This document shows, one piece after another, positions 1 through 5,458 of a stretch of DNA of 5,506 nt. The stretch lies in assembly GCA_913058195.1 (NCBI GenBank), contig CAJXPP010000160.1:1-5506 (forward strand), read 5' to 3'. The stretch comes from an uncultured Gammaproteobacteria bacterium (GTDB lineage Bacteria > Pseudomonadota > Gammaproteobacteria > Nitrosococcales > Methylophagaceae). A program made the translations under genes and the position numbers. How positions within the stretch are numbered: position 1 is the stretch's first letter; each line of letters starts with the position of its first letter. The notes beneath the pieces were generated by a model. It had not been told where the DNA came from. It did no database searches and saw only the letters and a list, made by a program, of their open reading frames with translations.

Positions 1-880
1 CATCTATAGTTATATTACCTATAACACTGTCGCCATTTCCATCGGTGACTTGGTAGTTAATATTGAAAGCTTGGTTGTTTTCATCTGCACCAGTTTCATG
101 TTTGACAGGAGCAAGCTGTGTGATTGTATAGGCACCTGAAGTGGTATCAGAAAGGCTTACATCAAAAACATCAGTGCCATCCTGACTAACCGTTAATACA
201 GTACCGCCTACGCTGAGCGTGTATACAAAGCCGGTTGGTGCGCCACTGGCGATAAGTAATAGTGAACCGACACCATCATTACCAAAATCATGTGCAAGGG
301 TACCGCTTAAATTTGTACCATCATTATCATCATTTATGCCACCTGGGTTGCCGCCTAAAACATCATCATCTAGGGTGATAGAGTCATTGCCACCGATCGT
401 TGGCGTATCGTTGATTAAATTATTAAATTCTTCAACTTCTTCAGAGAATACACGGTTGACACCTGTGGTATCAAAACCTGATTCTGGGGTGGCTTCTGGA
501 GCAATATGTTGTACTTGTATGATGTTAGTGCCTTCGTTAGCATTTGCAGCACCATCTGGTCCTGCTGCTGTTGCCTCATCATTTTGTGTTGGATCTGCTC
601 CATCTAAGATGGCTTGTTGTATTGCATCAACATCGCCATCAGCTTGTACTATATCTTCGGGGAAGAGTATAACTGGGTCAAGAACAGTTTCAGAATTTCG
701 CCCTAAGTCGACTAGTGAGCCATCTGTTAGTTCAATTTCTACAGCGCCAGATTCACCGGTGGCGATAACGTCATTTTCATAAACGATATCGTCTGTTTGT
801 AAAGTACGTTGTGGGCCTTCAGCACTTTTGGCTGTTACCGTGCCAATTAAAGTTTTAATAGTACCAATCAGTGATGCCAT
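1..880 (-). CDS. LapA-like giant adhesin, N-terminal part (type I-secreted, retention module), runs off the window
   Basis: This is the first 293 codons of a large surface adhesin; no stop is reached before base 1. Residues 1 to about 100 (start MASLIGTIKTLIGTVTAKSA, then TGESGAVEIELTDGSLVDLG) match the retention module that plugs LapA-type adhesins in the outer-membrane TolC-like pore. T104-A105-A106-G107 is a LapG-type di-alanine cleavage site at almost the same position as in Pseudomonas LapA. A D/E/N-rich linker follows. From about residue 170 (DDDVLGGNPGG, SGTLAHDFGNDG, GFVYTLSVGG, SGAYTITQLAPVKH, DENNQAFNINYQVTDGNGDS) it reads as a T1SS-143-type repeat. Family knowledge: export by an ABC type I system, release by periplasmic LapG, control by c-di-GMP through LapD. 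None of these partners is in the window. The start has GGAG 9 nt upstream and fits the family N-terminus. The function as a biofilm or attachment adhesin is inferred. Confidence 0.9.
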   Translation of the reverse strand, partial: MASLIGTIKTLIGTVTAKSAEGPQRTLQTDDIVYENDVIATGESGAVEIELTDGSLVDLGRNSETVLDPVILFPEDIVQADGDVDAIQQAILDGADPTQNDEATAAGPDGAANANEGTNIIQVQHIAPEATPESGFDTTGVNRVFSEEVEEFNNLINDTPTIGGNDSITLDDDVLGGNPGGINDDNDGTNLSGTLAHDFGNDGVGSLLLIASGAPTGFVYTLSVGGTVLTVSQDGTDVFDVSLSDTTSGAYTITQLAPVKHETGADENNQAFNINYQVTDGNGDSVIGNITID

Positions 881-1230
881 CGTTCTATACTCCAAAAATA
901 TATATAAGCCTTAGTTGATTAAGACTTTTAACGTTATAGGGGATGATAAGTGTTAAAGGGCTAGAATGATATTGTACCTTGGTATTAAGCTACTTATTGT
1001 TGTTAACCAGCTTGCAATTGTTTAAATTTGTTTTTACCAGACATGATTAATATTCTGGCTGGAAATTTGAGCCGGCTTGTGTGAGCGGTATTGATTATTC
1101 ATAAAATGTTGGACCCTTTGCTTTCAAAATGGCAAAACAGCAGTAAACGCTGAATTATGGCTGCTTGTATTAGAGCAAGGGACTGTAATTATGAACCTGA
1201 AGATAACGACTAAACTGTGCTTGCATGACC
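881..1230. other. Non-coding gap between oxyR and the adhesin gene
   Basis: About 350 bases without a supportable gene; both neighbours read leftward. It should contain the adhesin promoter, because giant lap-type adhesin genes normally have their own. On the minus strand TACAAT (1001-1006 on plus as ATTGTA, reversed) resembles a -10 but has no good -35, and TTAACA elements lie nearby at non-ideal spacing, so I do not call a promoter. A weak hairpin after oxyR (arms 1161-1165 and 1139-1143, 17-nt loop, then G and four Ts on the minus strand) is the only terminator candidate. An inverted repeat CCAGA/TCTGG (1037-1041 and 1054-1058) is too short to interpret. Confidence 0.5.
890..893 (-). promoter_or_regulatory. 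Ribosome binding site of the adhesin gene
   Basis: GGAG on the minus strand lies 9 nt before the ATG at base 880. It supports this start, which also gives the conserved beginning of the retention module. Confidence 0.7.
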
Positions 1231-2157
1231 TTAGGTGGCCAAATTTGCTGTATCACTACTAAGCTTTTGTACGATGACTTGTTTCAATAATTCAATATTG
1301 CTGATACCTGTGTAATTAGGTCTGGCGATAAAAGCTAACCTACGATGAGGTCCCGGCTCATGAAGGTGAATTGCCTTTAGTTCTGGATTACCCTGAAGTA
1401 ATTGATCTATTGCTATTTCTGGGATCAGTGTTGTTCCCATGCGAGCACTAACCATATGTACCAGCATATTTAAGCTGGTTGATTCTAGCGATACATTTGA
1501 TTCGTGGGACTGCATTTTACACGCTGATAACACGTGATCTTTTAAACAATGTCCCTCTCTTAATAACATCAGATGAGAATCCTTAAGTTCTTTGCTAGAA
1601 ACCTCCTCTTTCGGCATTGGCAAGTTCTCTTTGTGGGTAATCCAAAAGAAATCTTCCTGCCAAAATTCATAAGCCAATAAACCCTTTATGTCATAGGGAA
1701 GTGCCAAAATAGCAGTATCAATTTCTGCATTCTTAACCATATCAACAAGAATATGTGATTGTTCCTCAACAATACGTAATTGCAGATTCGGATATTGTTT
1801 TCGGATTTCAGGCAAGACCTTGGGCATTAAATAAGGTCCAATAGTAGGAATAACACCCAAAGACAGGGGATAGCTAAGCGGTTCTTTTAAGGATTCTCCT
1901 AATTTATATAAGTCATTAATCTGAACATTAATTTGTTTAGCGCGTTCTAAAAATTCTTTTCCAACAGGGGTAATTAAGACTTTTTTATTGTCTCTCTCAA
2001 ACAATTGGAATCCCAGTCTTTTTTCCATTTCCACAATTGCTGTACTGAGTGCTGATTGTGAAATAAAGCACTGTTCAGAAGCTTTCTTAAAATGAAGCGT
2101 GTCAGCAACAGCCAGAGCATAAGTAATTTGCTTTAATGAAATCATAGTAACAATCAT
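1231..2157 (-). CDS. oxyR: OxyR, hydrogen-peroxide-sensing LysR-family transcriptional regulator
   Basis: A LysR-type regulator of 308 residues (304 from the inner Met5; E. coli OxyR has 305). An N-terminal winged helix-turn-helix spans about residues 5-64 (LHFKKASEQCFISQSALS). The sensor domain begins with the OxyR signature IPTIGPYLMP (103-112). EGHCLKDHVLSAC gives C204 and C213, spaced nine apart exactly like the peroxidatic C199 and C208 of E. coli, with the preceding His also kept. Known family role: H2O2 forms the C199-C208 disulfide and converts OxyR into an activator of peroxide defence genes. Divergence from ahpC across 122 bp supports this. The Thr of the E. coli EAQTH segment, a residue linked to peroxide handling, is Ser134 here. 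Start choice is open: ATG at 2157 gives the longest frame, ATG at 2145 gives the more family-like N-terminus, and neither has a clear Shine-Dalgarno sequence. Confidence 0.94.
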   Translation of the reverse strand: MIVTMISLKQITYALAVADTLHFKKASEQCFISQSALSTAIVEMEKRLGFQLFERDNKKVLITPVGKEFLERAKQINVQINDLYKLGESLKEPLSYPLSLGVIPTIGPYLMPKVLPEIRKQYPNLQLRIVEEQSHILVDMVKNAEIDTAILALPYDIKGLLAYEFWQEDFFWITHKENLPMPKEEVSSKELKDSHLMLLREGHCLKDHVLSACKMQSHESNVSLESTSLNMLVHMVSARMGTTLIPEIAIDQLLQGNPELKAIHLHEPGPHRRLAFIARPNYTGISNIELLKQVIVQKLSSDTANLAT

Positions 2158-2162
2158 CTATA

Positions 2163-2204
2163 AAATAGAATATTACCATCTATTTTATTCTATTTACTAG
2201 AATA
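2163..2204. promoter_or_regulatory. Probable OxyR operator: three TAGAATA heptamers in alternating orientation
   Basis: TAGAATA occurs at 2166-2172, as its reverse complement TATTCTA at 2186-2192, and again at 2198-2204. The first two sit in a 10-bp perfect inverted repeat, AAATAGAATA (2163-2172) and TATTCTATTT (2186-2195), with a 13-bp spacer. The last two form a 7-bp perfect dyad with a 5-bp spacer. Heptamer centres are 20 and 12 bp apart, near two and one helical turns. The ATAG and CTAT cores recall OxyR half-sites, but the spacing does not match the classic four-element E. coli motif. The site lies about -65 to -24 from the inferred ahpC start, where an OxyR activator site is expected. 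Binding by OxyR is inferred from position. Confidence 0.6.
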
Positions 2205-2221
2205 TGAAAGTCTTTTATTAT
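2193..2221 (+). promoter_or_regulatory. Probable sigma-70 promoter of ahpC
   Basis: TTTACT (2193-2198, 4 of 6 consensus) is followed after exactly 17 bp by TATTAT (2216-2221, 5 of 6). Transcription would start near 2228, leaving a leader of about 52 nt before ahpC. The -35 overlaps the second and third operator heptamers, consistent with activation by contact with RNA polymerase. Confidence 0.55.
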
Positions 2222-2222
2222 A
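2217..2222 (-). promoter_or_regulatory. Candidate -10 element of oxyR
   Basis: A perfect TATAAT on the minus strand, one base offset from the ahpC -10 on the other strand. No good -35 lies 17 bp upstream, so the promoter is tentative. If used, the operator at 2163-2204 would be inside the transcribed oxyR leader, fitting the negative autoregulation usual for LysR regulators. Confidence 0.35.
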
Positions 2223-2227
2223 TTTCT

Positions 2228-2243
2228 CGTTGCTGAAACAACG
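2228..2243 (+). other. Small hairpin at the inferred 5' end of the ahpC transcript
   Basis: CGTTG (2228-2232) and CAACG (2239-2243) form a perfect 5-bp stem with a 6-nt loop. It begins at the predicted ahpC transcription start, so it may cap the mRNA and slow its decay. That role is inferred from position only. Confidence 0.3.
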
Positions 2244-2279
2244 GCATCTACTTACTTACTTTATAAATGGAAATAAAAA

Positions 2280-2843
2280 ATGTCTAAAATTAATACCGTT
2301 ATTCCTGAGTTTTCTGCTCAAGCATTCCACAATGGCGAATTTAAAACCATCACTTCTGATGATGTAAAAGGCAAATGGTCTATCTTTATGTTCTACCCAG
2401 CAGATTTTACATTTGTTTGCCCGACAGAGCTTGAAGACATGGCAAATCAATATGACGAATTACAAAAAATGGGCGTAGATGTATATTCGGTTTCGACTGA
2501 TACGCATTTTGTACATAAGGCATGGCATGACACCAGTGAATCTATTAAAAAGATTCGTTTTCCTATGATCGGTGATCCAACAGGTGCCATTACTCGTGGT
2601 TTCGATGTCATGATCGAAGAAGAAGCCCTTGCTCTTCGTGGTACTTTCTTAGCAGATCCTGAAGGTATCATCAAAGTTGCAGAGGTTCATGATTTAGGCA
2701 TTGGTCGTTCTGCTAAAGATATGGTTCGCAAGGCTAAAGCAGCTCAATATGTTGCTTCACATGATGGTGAAGTCTGCCCAGCTGCTTGGGAAGAAGGACA
2801 AGAAACATTAACACCAAGCCTTGATTTAGTTGGCAAAATCTAA
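2280..2843 (+). CDS. ahpC: AhpC, alkyl hydroperoxide reductase peroxidase subunit (typical 2-Cys peroxiredoxin)
   Basis: A 187-residue cytoplasmic peroxiredoxin, the usual AhpC length. The active site PADFTFVCPTE contains P40, T44 and peroxidatic C47, and R120 (LALRGTF) completes the Pro-Thr-Cys-Arg set. EVCPAAW provides the resolving C166, and the C-terminus TLTPSLDLVGKI is the canonical AhpC tail. Known mechanism: C47 reduces H2O2, organic hydroperoxides or peroxynitrite, forms an intersubunit disulfide with C166, and is reduced again by AhpF; family members assemble as decamers. The gene is divergent from oxyR and is followed after 70 bp by ahpF, so induction by oxidised OxyR is expected. 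The ribosome site is weak (GGAA at 2269-2272, 7 nt before ATG), but the start matches the family N-terminus MSKINT. Nothing in the catalytic set is missing. Confidence 0.99.
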   Translation: MSKINTVIPEFSAQAFHNGEFKTITSDDVKGKWSIFMFYPADFTFVCPTELEDMANQYDELQKMGVDVYSVSTDTHFVHKAWHDTSESIKKIRFPMIGDPTGAITRGFDVMIEEEALALRGTFLADPEGIIKVAEVHDLGIGRSAKDMVRKAKAAQYVASHDGEVCPAAWEEGQETLTPSLDLVGKI

Positions 2844-2855
2844 CTTATCCTATTC

Positions 2856-2887
2856 ATATGTCTGAGCACAATTGTGTTCAGACATAT
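2856..2887 (+). other. 32-bp near-perfect palindrome (strong hairpin) between ahpC and ahpF
   Basis: The arms pair outward from a centre between 2871 and 2872. Of 16 pairs, 15 are Watson-Crick and one (2866/2877) is a G-U wobble. The outer arms are ATATGTCTGA and TCAGACATAT, with CACAATTGTG at the core. In RNA this folds to a stem of about 14 bp with an AAUU loop. No T-run follows (ACTTTGTC), so it is not a standard intrinsic terminator. A 3' stabiliser of ahpC mRNA or a partial attenuator that lowers ahpF expression is plausible; a protein-binding dyad is an alternative. Confidence 0.85.
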
Positions 2888-2900
2888 ACTTTGTCAAATT

Positions 2901-2905
2901 AAGGA
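2901..2905 (+). promoter_or_regulatory. Ribosome binding site that fixes the ahpF start
   Basis: AAGGA lies 8 nt before the ATG at 2914. The frame is open further upstream to a TTG at 2872, but that codon sits inside the hairpin and would add 14 residues not found in the family. Confidence 0.85.
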
Positions 2906-2913
2906 CTATTATT

Positions 2914-4479
2914 ATGTTGGATTCAGCAATTGCAGGACAATTAAAAAGCTACCTTCAAAATGTAACGAGACCTATTCAGTTGCTTGCATCTTTGGATGAA
3001 AGTCAAAAGTCAAAAGAGTTACGTGATTTATTAGTAGAAATTGCTTCTTTTTCTAATTTAATTAGTTTTGTTGAAAAAACAAATGAGCGAACACCTTCTT
3101 TCTTGGTTACTCAAGCTGATGGAGATGCAAATATTTGTTTTGCCGGTATTCCAATGGGACATGAGTTTACGTCTTTAGTGCTAGCACTATTACATGTAGG
3201 TGGGCATCCAACTAAAGTAGAACCTGAAGTCATTGAACAAATTAAAGGCTTATCCGGTCCGTTAGAGTTTGAAACATATATCTCACTTTCATGCCAGAAC
3301 TGTCCTGATGTAGTACAAGCACTGAATTTATTATCTGTGCTTAACCCATCAATTAGCCATACCATGATTGACGGCGCCTTATTTCAACAAGAAGTAGATG
3401 ATCGTCAGATCATGGCCGTACCAACTGTTTATCTTAATGGAAAGCCATTCGGTCAAGGTCGAATGACATTAAAAGAAATTATTAATAAGTTAGATAGCAA
3501 CTCAAATAAGGTTGAAGCAAAAAAGCTCAATAAAAAAGAGCAGTTTGATGTACTCGTTATCGGTGGCGGTCCAGCAGGTGCTTCGGCTTCTATCTATGCT
3601 GCACGCAAAGGGCTCAAAACAGGCATTGTTGCAGAGCGTTTTGGTGGTCAAGTAATGGATACTTTAGCCATTGAGAACTTTATCTCTGTTAAAGCAACTC
3701 AAGGACCTCAACTTGTTTCAGCTTTGGAGGAGCATGTTAAGGAATATAATGTTGATATTATGGATATACAACGTGCTAAAAGCATCAGTCAACAGGGACA
3801 GCTAATAAACGTCGAGCTTGAGAATGGTGCGGTTCTTTCCAGCAAGTCTATTATTATCGCGACGGGCGCTCGTTGGCGGGAATTAGGTGTGCCTGGGGAG
3901 CAGGAATATCGGGGCCACGGCGTAGCTTATTGTCCACACTGTGATGGACCATTGTTTAAAGGAAAGCATGTTGCAGTCATAGGCGGTGGTAACTCTGGTG
4001 TAGAAGCAGCCATTGATTTAGCTGGCATTGTTGGTCATGTCACATTATTGGAATATGGCAATGCACTTATAGCAGATGCCGTATTGCAGACGAAGTTATA
4101 TAGTCTGGATAACGTTACTGTGATTACACAGGCACAAACAACCGAAATTACAGGTAATGATGGCAAGGTCAATGCTTTGAAATATACGGACCGCATTAAT
4201 GAAAAGGAGAATTCTATTGAACTAGCTGGTGTGTTTGTTCAAATAGGTTTAGTTCCAAATACTAACTGGCTAAAAGGCACACTAAAGCTGTCAAAATTTG
4301 GTGAGATTGAGGTTGATGCACATGGTCAAACATCATTATCAGGTGTCTTTGCGGCAGGGGATGTAACGACTACGCCGTATAAGCAGATTATTATAGCAAT
4401 GGGGGACGGAGCAAAGTCAGCTTTAGGCGCTTTTGATTATATGATTAGATCTGATTTCTCAGATAATGAAGCAGCTTGA
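2914..4479 (+). CDS. ahpF: AhpF, alkyl hydroperoxide reductase flavoprotein subunit (NADH:peroxiredoxin reductase)
   Basis: A flavoenzyme of 521 residues, the same length as E. coli AhpF, starting MLDSAIAGQL. The N-terminal tandem thioredoxin-like domain (about 1-200) holds one CxxC, C127-Q-N-C130, which delivers electrons to AhpC. The thioredoxin-reductase-like body has the FAD motif GGGPAGA (217-223), the flavin-side redox pair C340-P-H-C343, the NAD(H) motif GGGNSG (357-362), an ATG motif (IATGAR, 315-320) and the FAD-binding AAGD (480-483). Known role: electrons flow from NADH to FAD, to C340/C343, to C127/C130 and on to AhpC. It is cytoplasmic and dimeric in characterised relatives. It follows ahpC after 70 bp containing a strong hairpin, so the two are probably co-transcribed with unequal yield. 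No clear terminator follows; only a 5-bp hairpin GATGT/ACATC lies directly after the stop (4480-4492). All redox and nucleotide motifs are intact. Confidence 0.99.
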   Translation: MLDSAIAGQLKSYLQNVTRPIQLLASLDESQKSKELRDLLVEIASFSNLISFVEKTNERTPSFLVTQADGDANICFAGIPMGHEFTSLVLALLHVGGHPTKVEPEVIEQIKGLSGPLEFETYISLSCQNCPDVVQALNLLSVLNPSISHTMIDGALFQQEVDDRQIMAVPTVYLNGKPFGQGRMTLKEIINKLDSNSNKVEAKKLNKKEQFDVLVIGGGPAGASASIYAARKGLKTGIVAERFGGQVMDTLAIENFISVKATQGPQLVSALEEHVKEYNVDIMDIQRAKSISQQGQLINVELENGAVLSSKSIIIATGARWRELGVPGEQEYRGHGVAYCPHCDGPLFKGKHVAVIGGGNSGVEAAIDLAGIVGHVTLLEYGNALIADAVLQTKLYSLDNVTVITQAQTTEITGNDGKVNALKYTDRINEKENSIELAGVFVQIGLVPNTNWLKGTLKLSKFGEIEVDAHGQTSLSGVFAAGDVTTTPYKQIIIAMGDGAKSALGAFDYMIRSDFSDNEAA

Positions 4480-4782
4480 GATGTGTTACATCACTCCAAC
4501 TAGGTTTCATAGTTAGATTACGTATTATAAAAACCCTAATTTCAGTCAAGACAAATGCCATAGTTTCAATAGACATTATATCTGACGAAACGGCTAACCC
4601 AAATCCGACCGATACGGGAACAGAAGAAGTTACATCTGATGGGGCAGTGAGTCTGATAGATGAGACGAAGATAAGGGAAGATAAGGGAAGATGAAGCTCA
4701 TTCTCTAAGAGCTCTTCACCTGATTCAGAATAGTATTCATGCTGTCGAAGAGTGTGTTGAGCAAACACTAGAGAATGGGTAA
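4480..4782 (+). pseudogene. Broken short reading frame of unknown function, frameshifted by a 10-bp duplication
   Basis: A plus-strand frame is open from 4470 to a TGA at 4692-4694, with no in-frame ATG. Its only start candidate is a TTG at 4476 overlapping the ahpF stop, without a ribosome site. It is acidic and Thr/Asp-rich in the middle (NPTDTGTEEVTSDGAVSLID). The stop follows a 10-bp tandem duplication. Removing one copy joins the frame to a downstream one that reads EDEAHSLRALHLIQNS, then HAVEECVEQTLENG, ending at TAA 4780-4782, about 97 codons in all. This suggests a decayed C-terminal gene fragment. I recognise no family. The opposite strand is also open (TTG start at 4831 to 4445), but its Ser/Val-rich product running into ahpF looks like an antisense shadow. 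Confidence 0.25.
4667..4692. repeat. 10-bp tandem duplication, 2.6 copies
   Basis: The unit ATAAGGGAAG occurs twice head to tail (4671-4680 and 4681-4690), with partial units extending the 10-base period from 4667 to 4692. Ten is not a multiple of three, so gain or loss of a unit changes reading frame. Here it separates two otherwise joinable frames. Confidence 0.9.
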
Positions 4783-4944
4783 GCAGAATGTATATCGACC
4801 GGTTTAATCCACAGCACGAAGCGGTCTGCAAGGCTATATCGAAACGTTTCTGTTAAGTGTGTTAAGTTGAGTTGTAACAAATACAGTTAATAGAATATTT
4901 TTCTCCACTGTACGGGTAGTTGACTGATCTTAAGGTTTAGTTTG
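4783..4944. other. Short AT-rich stretch, no supportable gene
   Basis: The stretch contains a 22-codon plus-strand frame (ATG 4788 to TAA ending 4856, starting MYIDRFNPQHEAVCKAISKR) without a Shine-Dalgarno sequence or recognisable family. The rest shows only stop-rich DNA and the tail of a minus-strand open frame that overlaps the recombinase remnant. It is probably decayed sequence between ahpF and the recombinase relic. Confidence 0.4.
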
Positions 4945-5118
4945 TTAATTTCTTCTTGAACTAGGTTTAGTGCATGTATTATCTTTATCAGGTTGGAGTG
5001 ATGGAAATAATTTTGATTCACCTCGTGTTTTGAGACCCTCAAGATAGTTGTTGAAACCAAGTTTAAGAAGTGTCTTGTGCACTGGGGTTAGTCGAATGGC
5101 ATGTGCTGACTTTAATTT
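4945..5118 (-). pseudogene. Remnant of a tyrosine recombinase/integrase, internal fragment of the catalytic domain
   Basis: Read leftward from 5118, the minus strand encodes 57 residues ending at TAA 4945-4947. The core (AIRLTPVHKTLLKLGFNNYL, then EGLKTRGESKLFPSLQPDKD) closely matches the catalytic-domain segment of phage-type integrases, where a K-x-x-x-A-x-R-x-x-P-x-H strand is followed by L-x-x-x-G-F, an amphipathic helix and RLFP. The N-terminal arm- and core-binding domains, the first catalytic Arg, the H-x-x-R box and the Tyr nucleophile are all absent, and there is no start codon, so it cannot be active. It lies directly behind the cupin gene stop and happens to be in its frame (stop TAA, then KLKSAH). 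It marks a past insertion of a phage, island or integrative element at this site. No att site could be identified. Family assignment rests on remembered motifs. Confidence 0.75.
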
Positions 5119-5433
5119 TTACTTATTCTTATCATGACTTTCTATGCTGTGAACGATGACAAGAATATCATCAGGCTCATATACATATGAAACTAATAAC
5201 TGGCATATCTCACTAGGACTGGCAAATTCATAGGCAGCATACGCTGTGTGCCAGAAGCCAGGTGTTGCTTGCCATACACCTGATATGATTGAATCATCAG
5301 CTGAAGTATGTTGGATCCATGTTTTCATTGTTGCTTTTGGTTTGCCTTCTACAGCTACCCAGCCTGCAAGGTCATCGACGATTGGGTTTGAGTCAAGTTC
5401 AGGCAGTTTGTAAAGAAGAGTTGAATCAGTCAT
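5119..5433 (-). CDS. Small cupin-like protein (DUF861/ureidoglycine-aminohydrolase-type cupin), probably truncated at the C-terminus
   Basis: A soluble protein of 104 residues without signal peptide or membrane segment. VAVEGKPKATMKTWIQHTS (26-44), SGVWQATPGFWHTAY (51-65) and EICQLLVSYV (75-84) follow the order of the small cupin family whose members read GxPxxR...GVWExTPGxW...EFCHxLEGxV. Two things are odd. About six extra residues lie between the TPGxW strand and the EFC-like strand, and the usual Gly of LLEG is missing. The end (PDDILVIVHSIESHDKNK) corresponds to the GDxFVIP strand, but the last roughly 25-30 residues of the fold, with the GTWE motif, are lacking. The integrase fragment begins directly after the stop, so the 3' end may have been replaced by an insertion or deletion. 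The start is good (TAAGGA 10 nt upstream). Substrate and activity are unknown; it may be a decaying gene. Confidence 0.6.
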   Translation of the reverse strand: MTDSTLLYKLPELDSNPIVDDLAGWVAVEGKPKATMKTWIQHTSADDSIISGVWQATPGFWHTAYAAYEFASPSEICQLLVSYVYEPDDILVIVHSIESHDKNK

Positions 5434-5443
5434 TATATTTATA

Positions 5444-5449
5444 TCCTTA
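5444..5449 (-). promoter_or_regulatory. Ribosome binding site of the cupin-like gene
   Basis: TAAGGA on the minus strand ends 10 nt before the ATG at 5433. It supports the start and shows that at least the 5' end of this gene is a normal translation unit. The promoter would lie in sequence replaced by adapter. Confidence 0.65.
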
Positions 5450-5458
5450 GGTTATTAA

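Noticed and set aside
219..782. Plus-strand 187-codon open frame antisense to the adhesin, and a 62-codon minus frame at 415-603
   Set aside because: Both overlap the well-supported adhesin N-terminus. Their low-complexity Ser/Pro-rich or Gln-rich products are typical shadows of an acidic repeat-protein gene.
1037..1058. Operator-like dyad CCAGA-N12-TCTGG upstream of the adhesin gene
   Set aside because: It has only 5-bp arms and no inner symmetry, and matches no regulator motif I can name.
1134..1165. Intrinsic terminator after oxyR
   Set aside because: The stem is only 5 bp with a 17-nt loop and a run of four Ts; too weak to call.
2256..2674. Minus-strand frames of 64 and 75 codons inside ahpC
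   Set aside because: They are antisense to a textbook ahpC and show no family motifs; the same applies to the minus frame at 3111-3365 inside ahpF.
2872..2913. Upstream TTG start adding 14 residues to AhpF
   Set aside because: The TTG lies in the right arm of the palindrome and has no family counterpart. ATG 2914 has AAGGA at 8 nt and gives the standard 521 residues.
4445..4831. Minus-strand 128-codon frame downstream of ahpF
   Set aside because: It needs a TTG start, overlaps the 3' end of ahpF, and has a Ser/Val-rich composition like an antisense shadow. No motif is recognised.
4489..5003. Possible 515-bp MITE bounded by the 12-bp inverted repeat CATCACTCCAAC (4489-4500 and, reversed, 4992-5003)
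   Set aside because: One end lies inside the recombinase coding remnant, there are no target-site duplications, and a 12-base match is expected by chance at about this frequency in 5.5 kb. The direct repeat AACTAGGTTT (4498-4507 and 4959-4968) was dismissed for the same reason.
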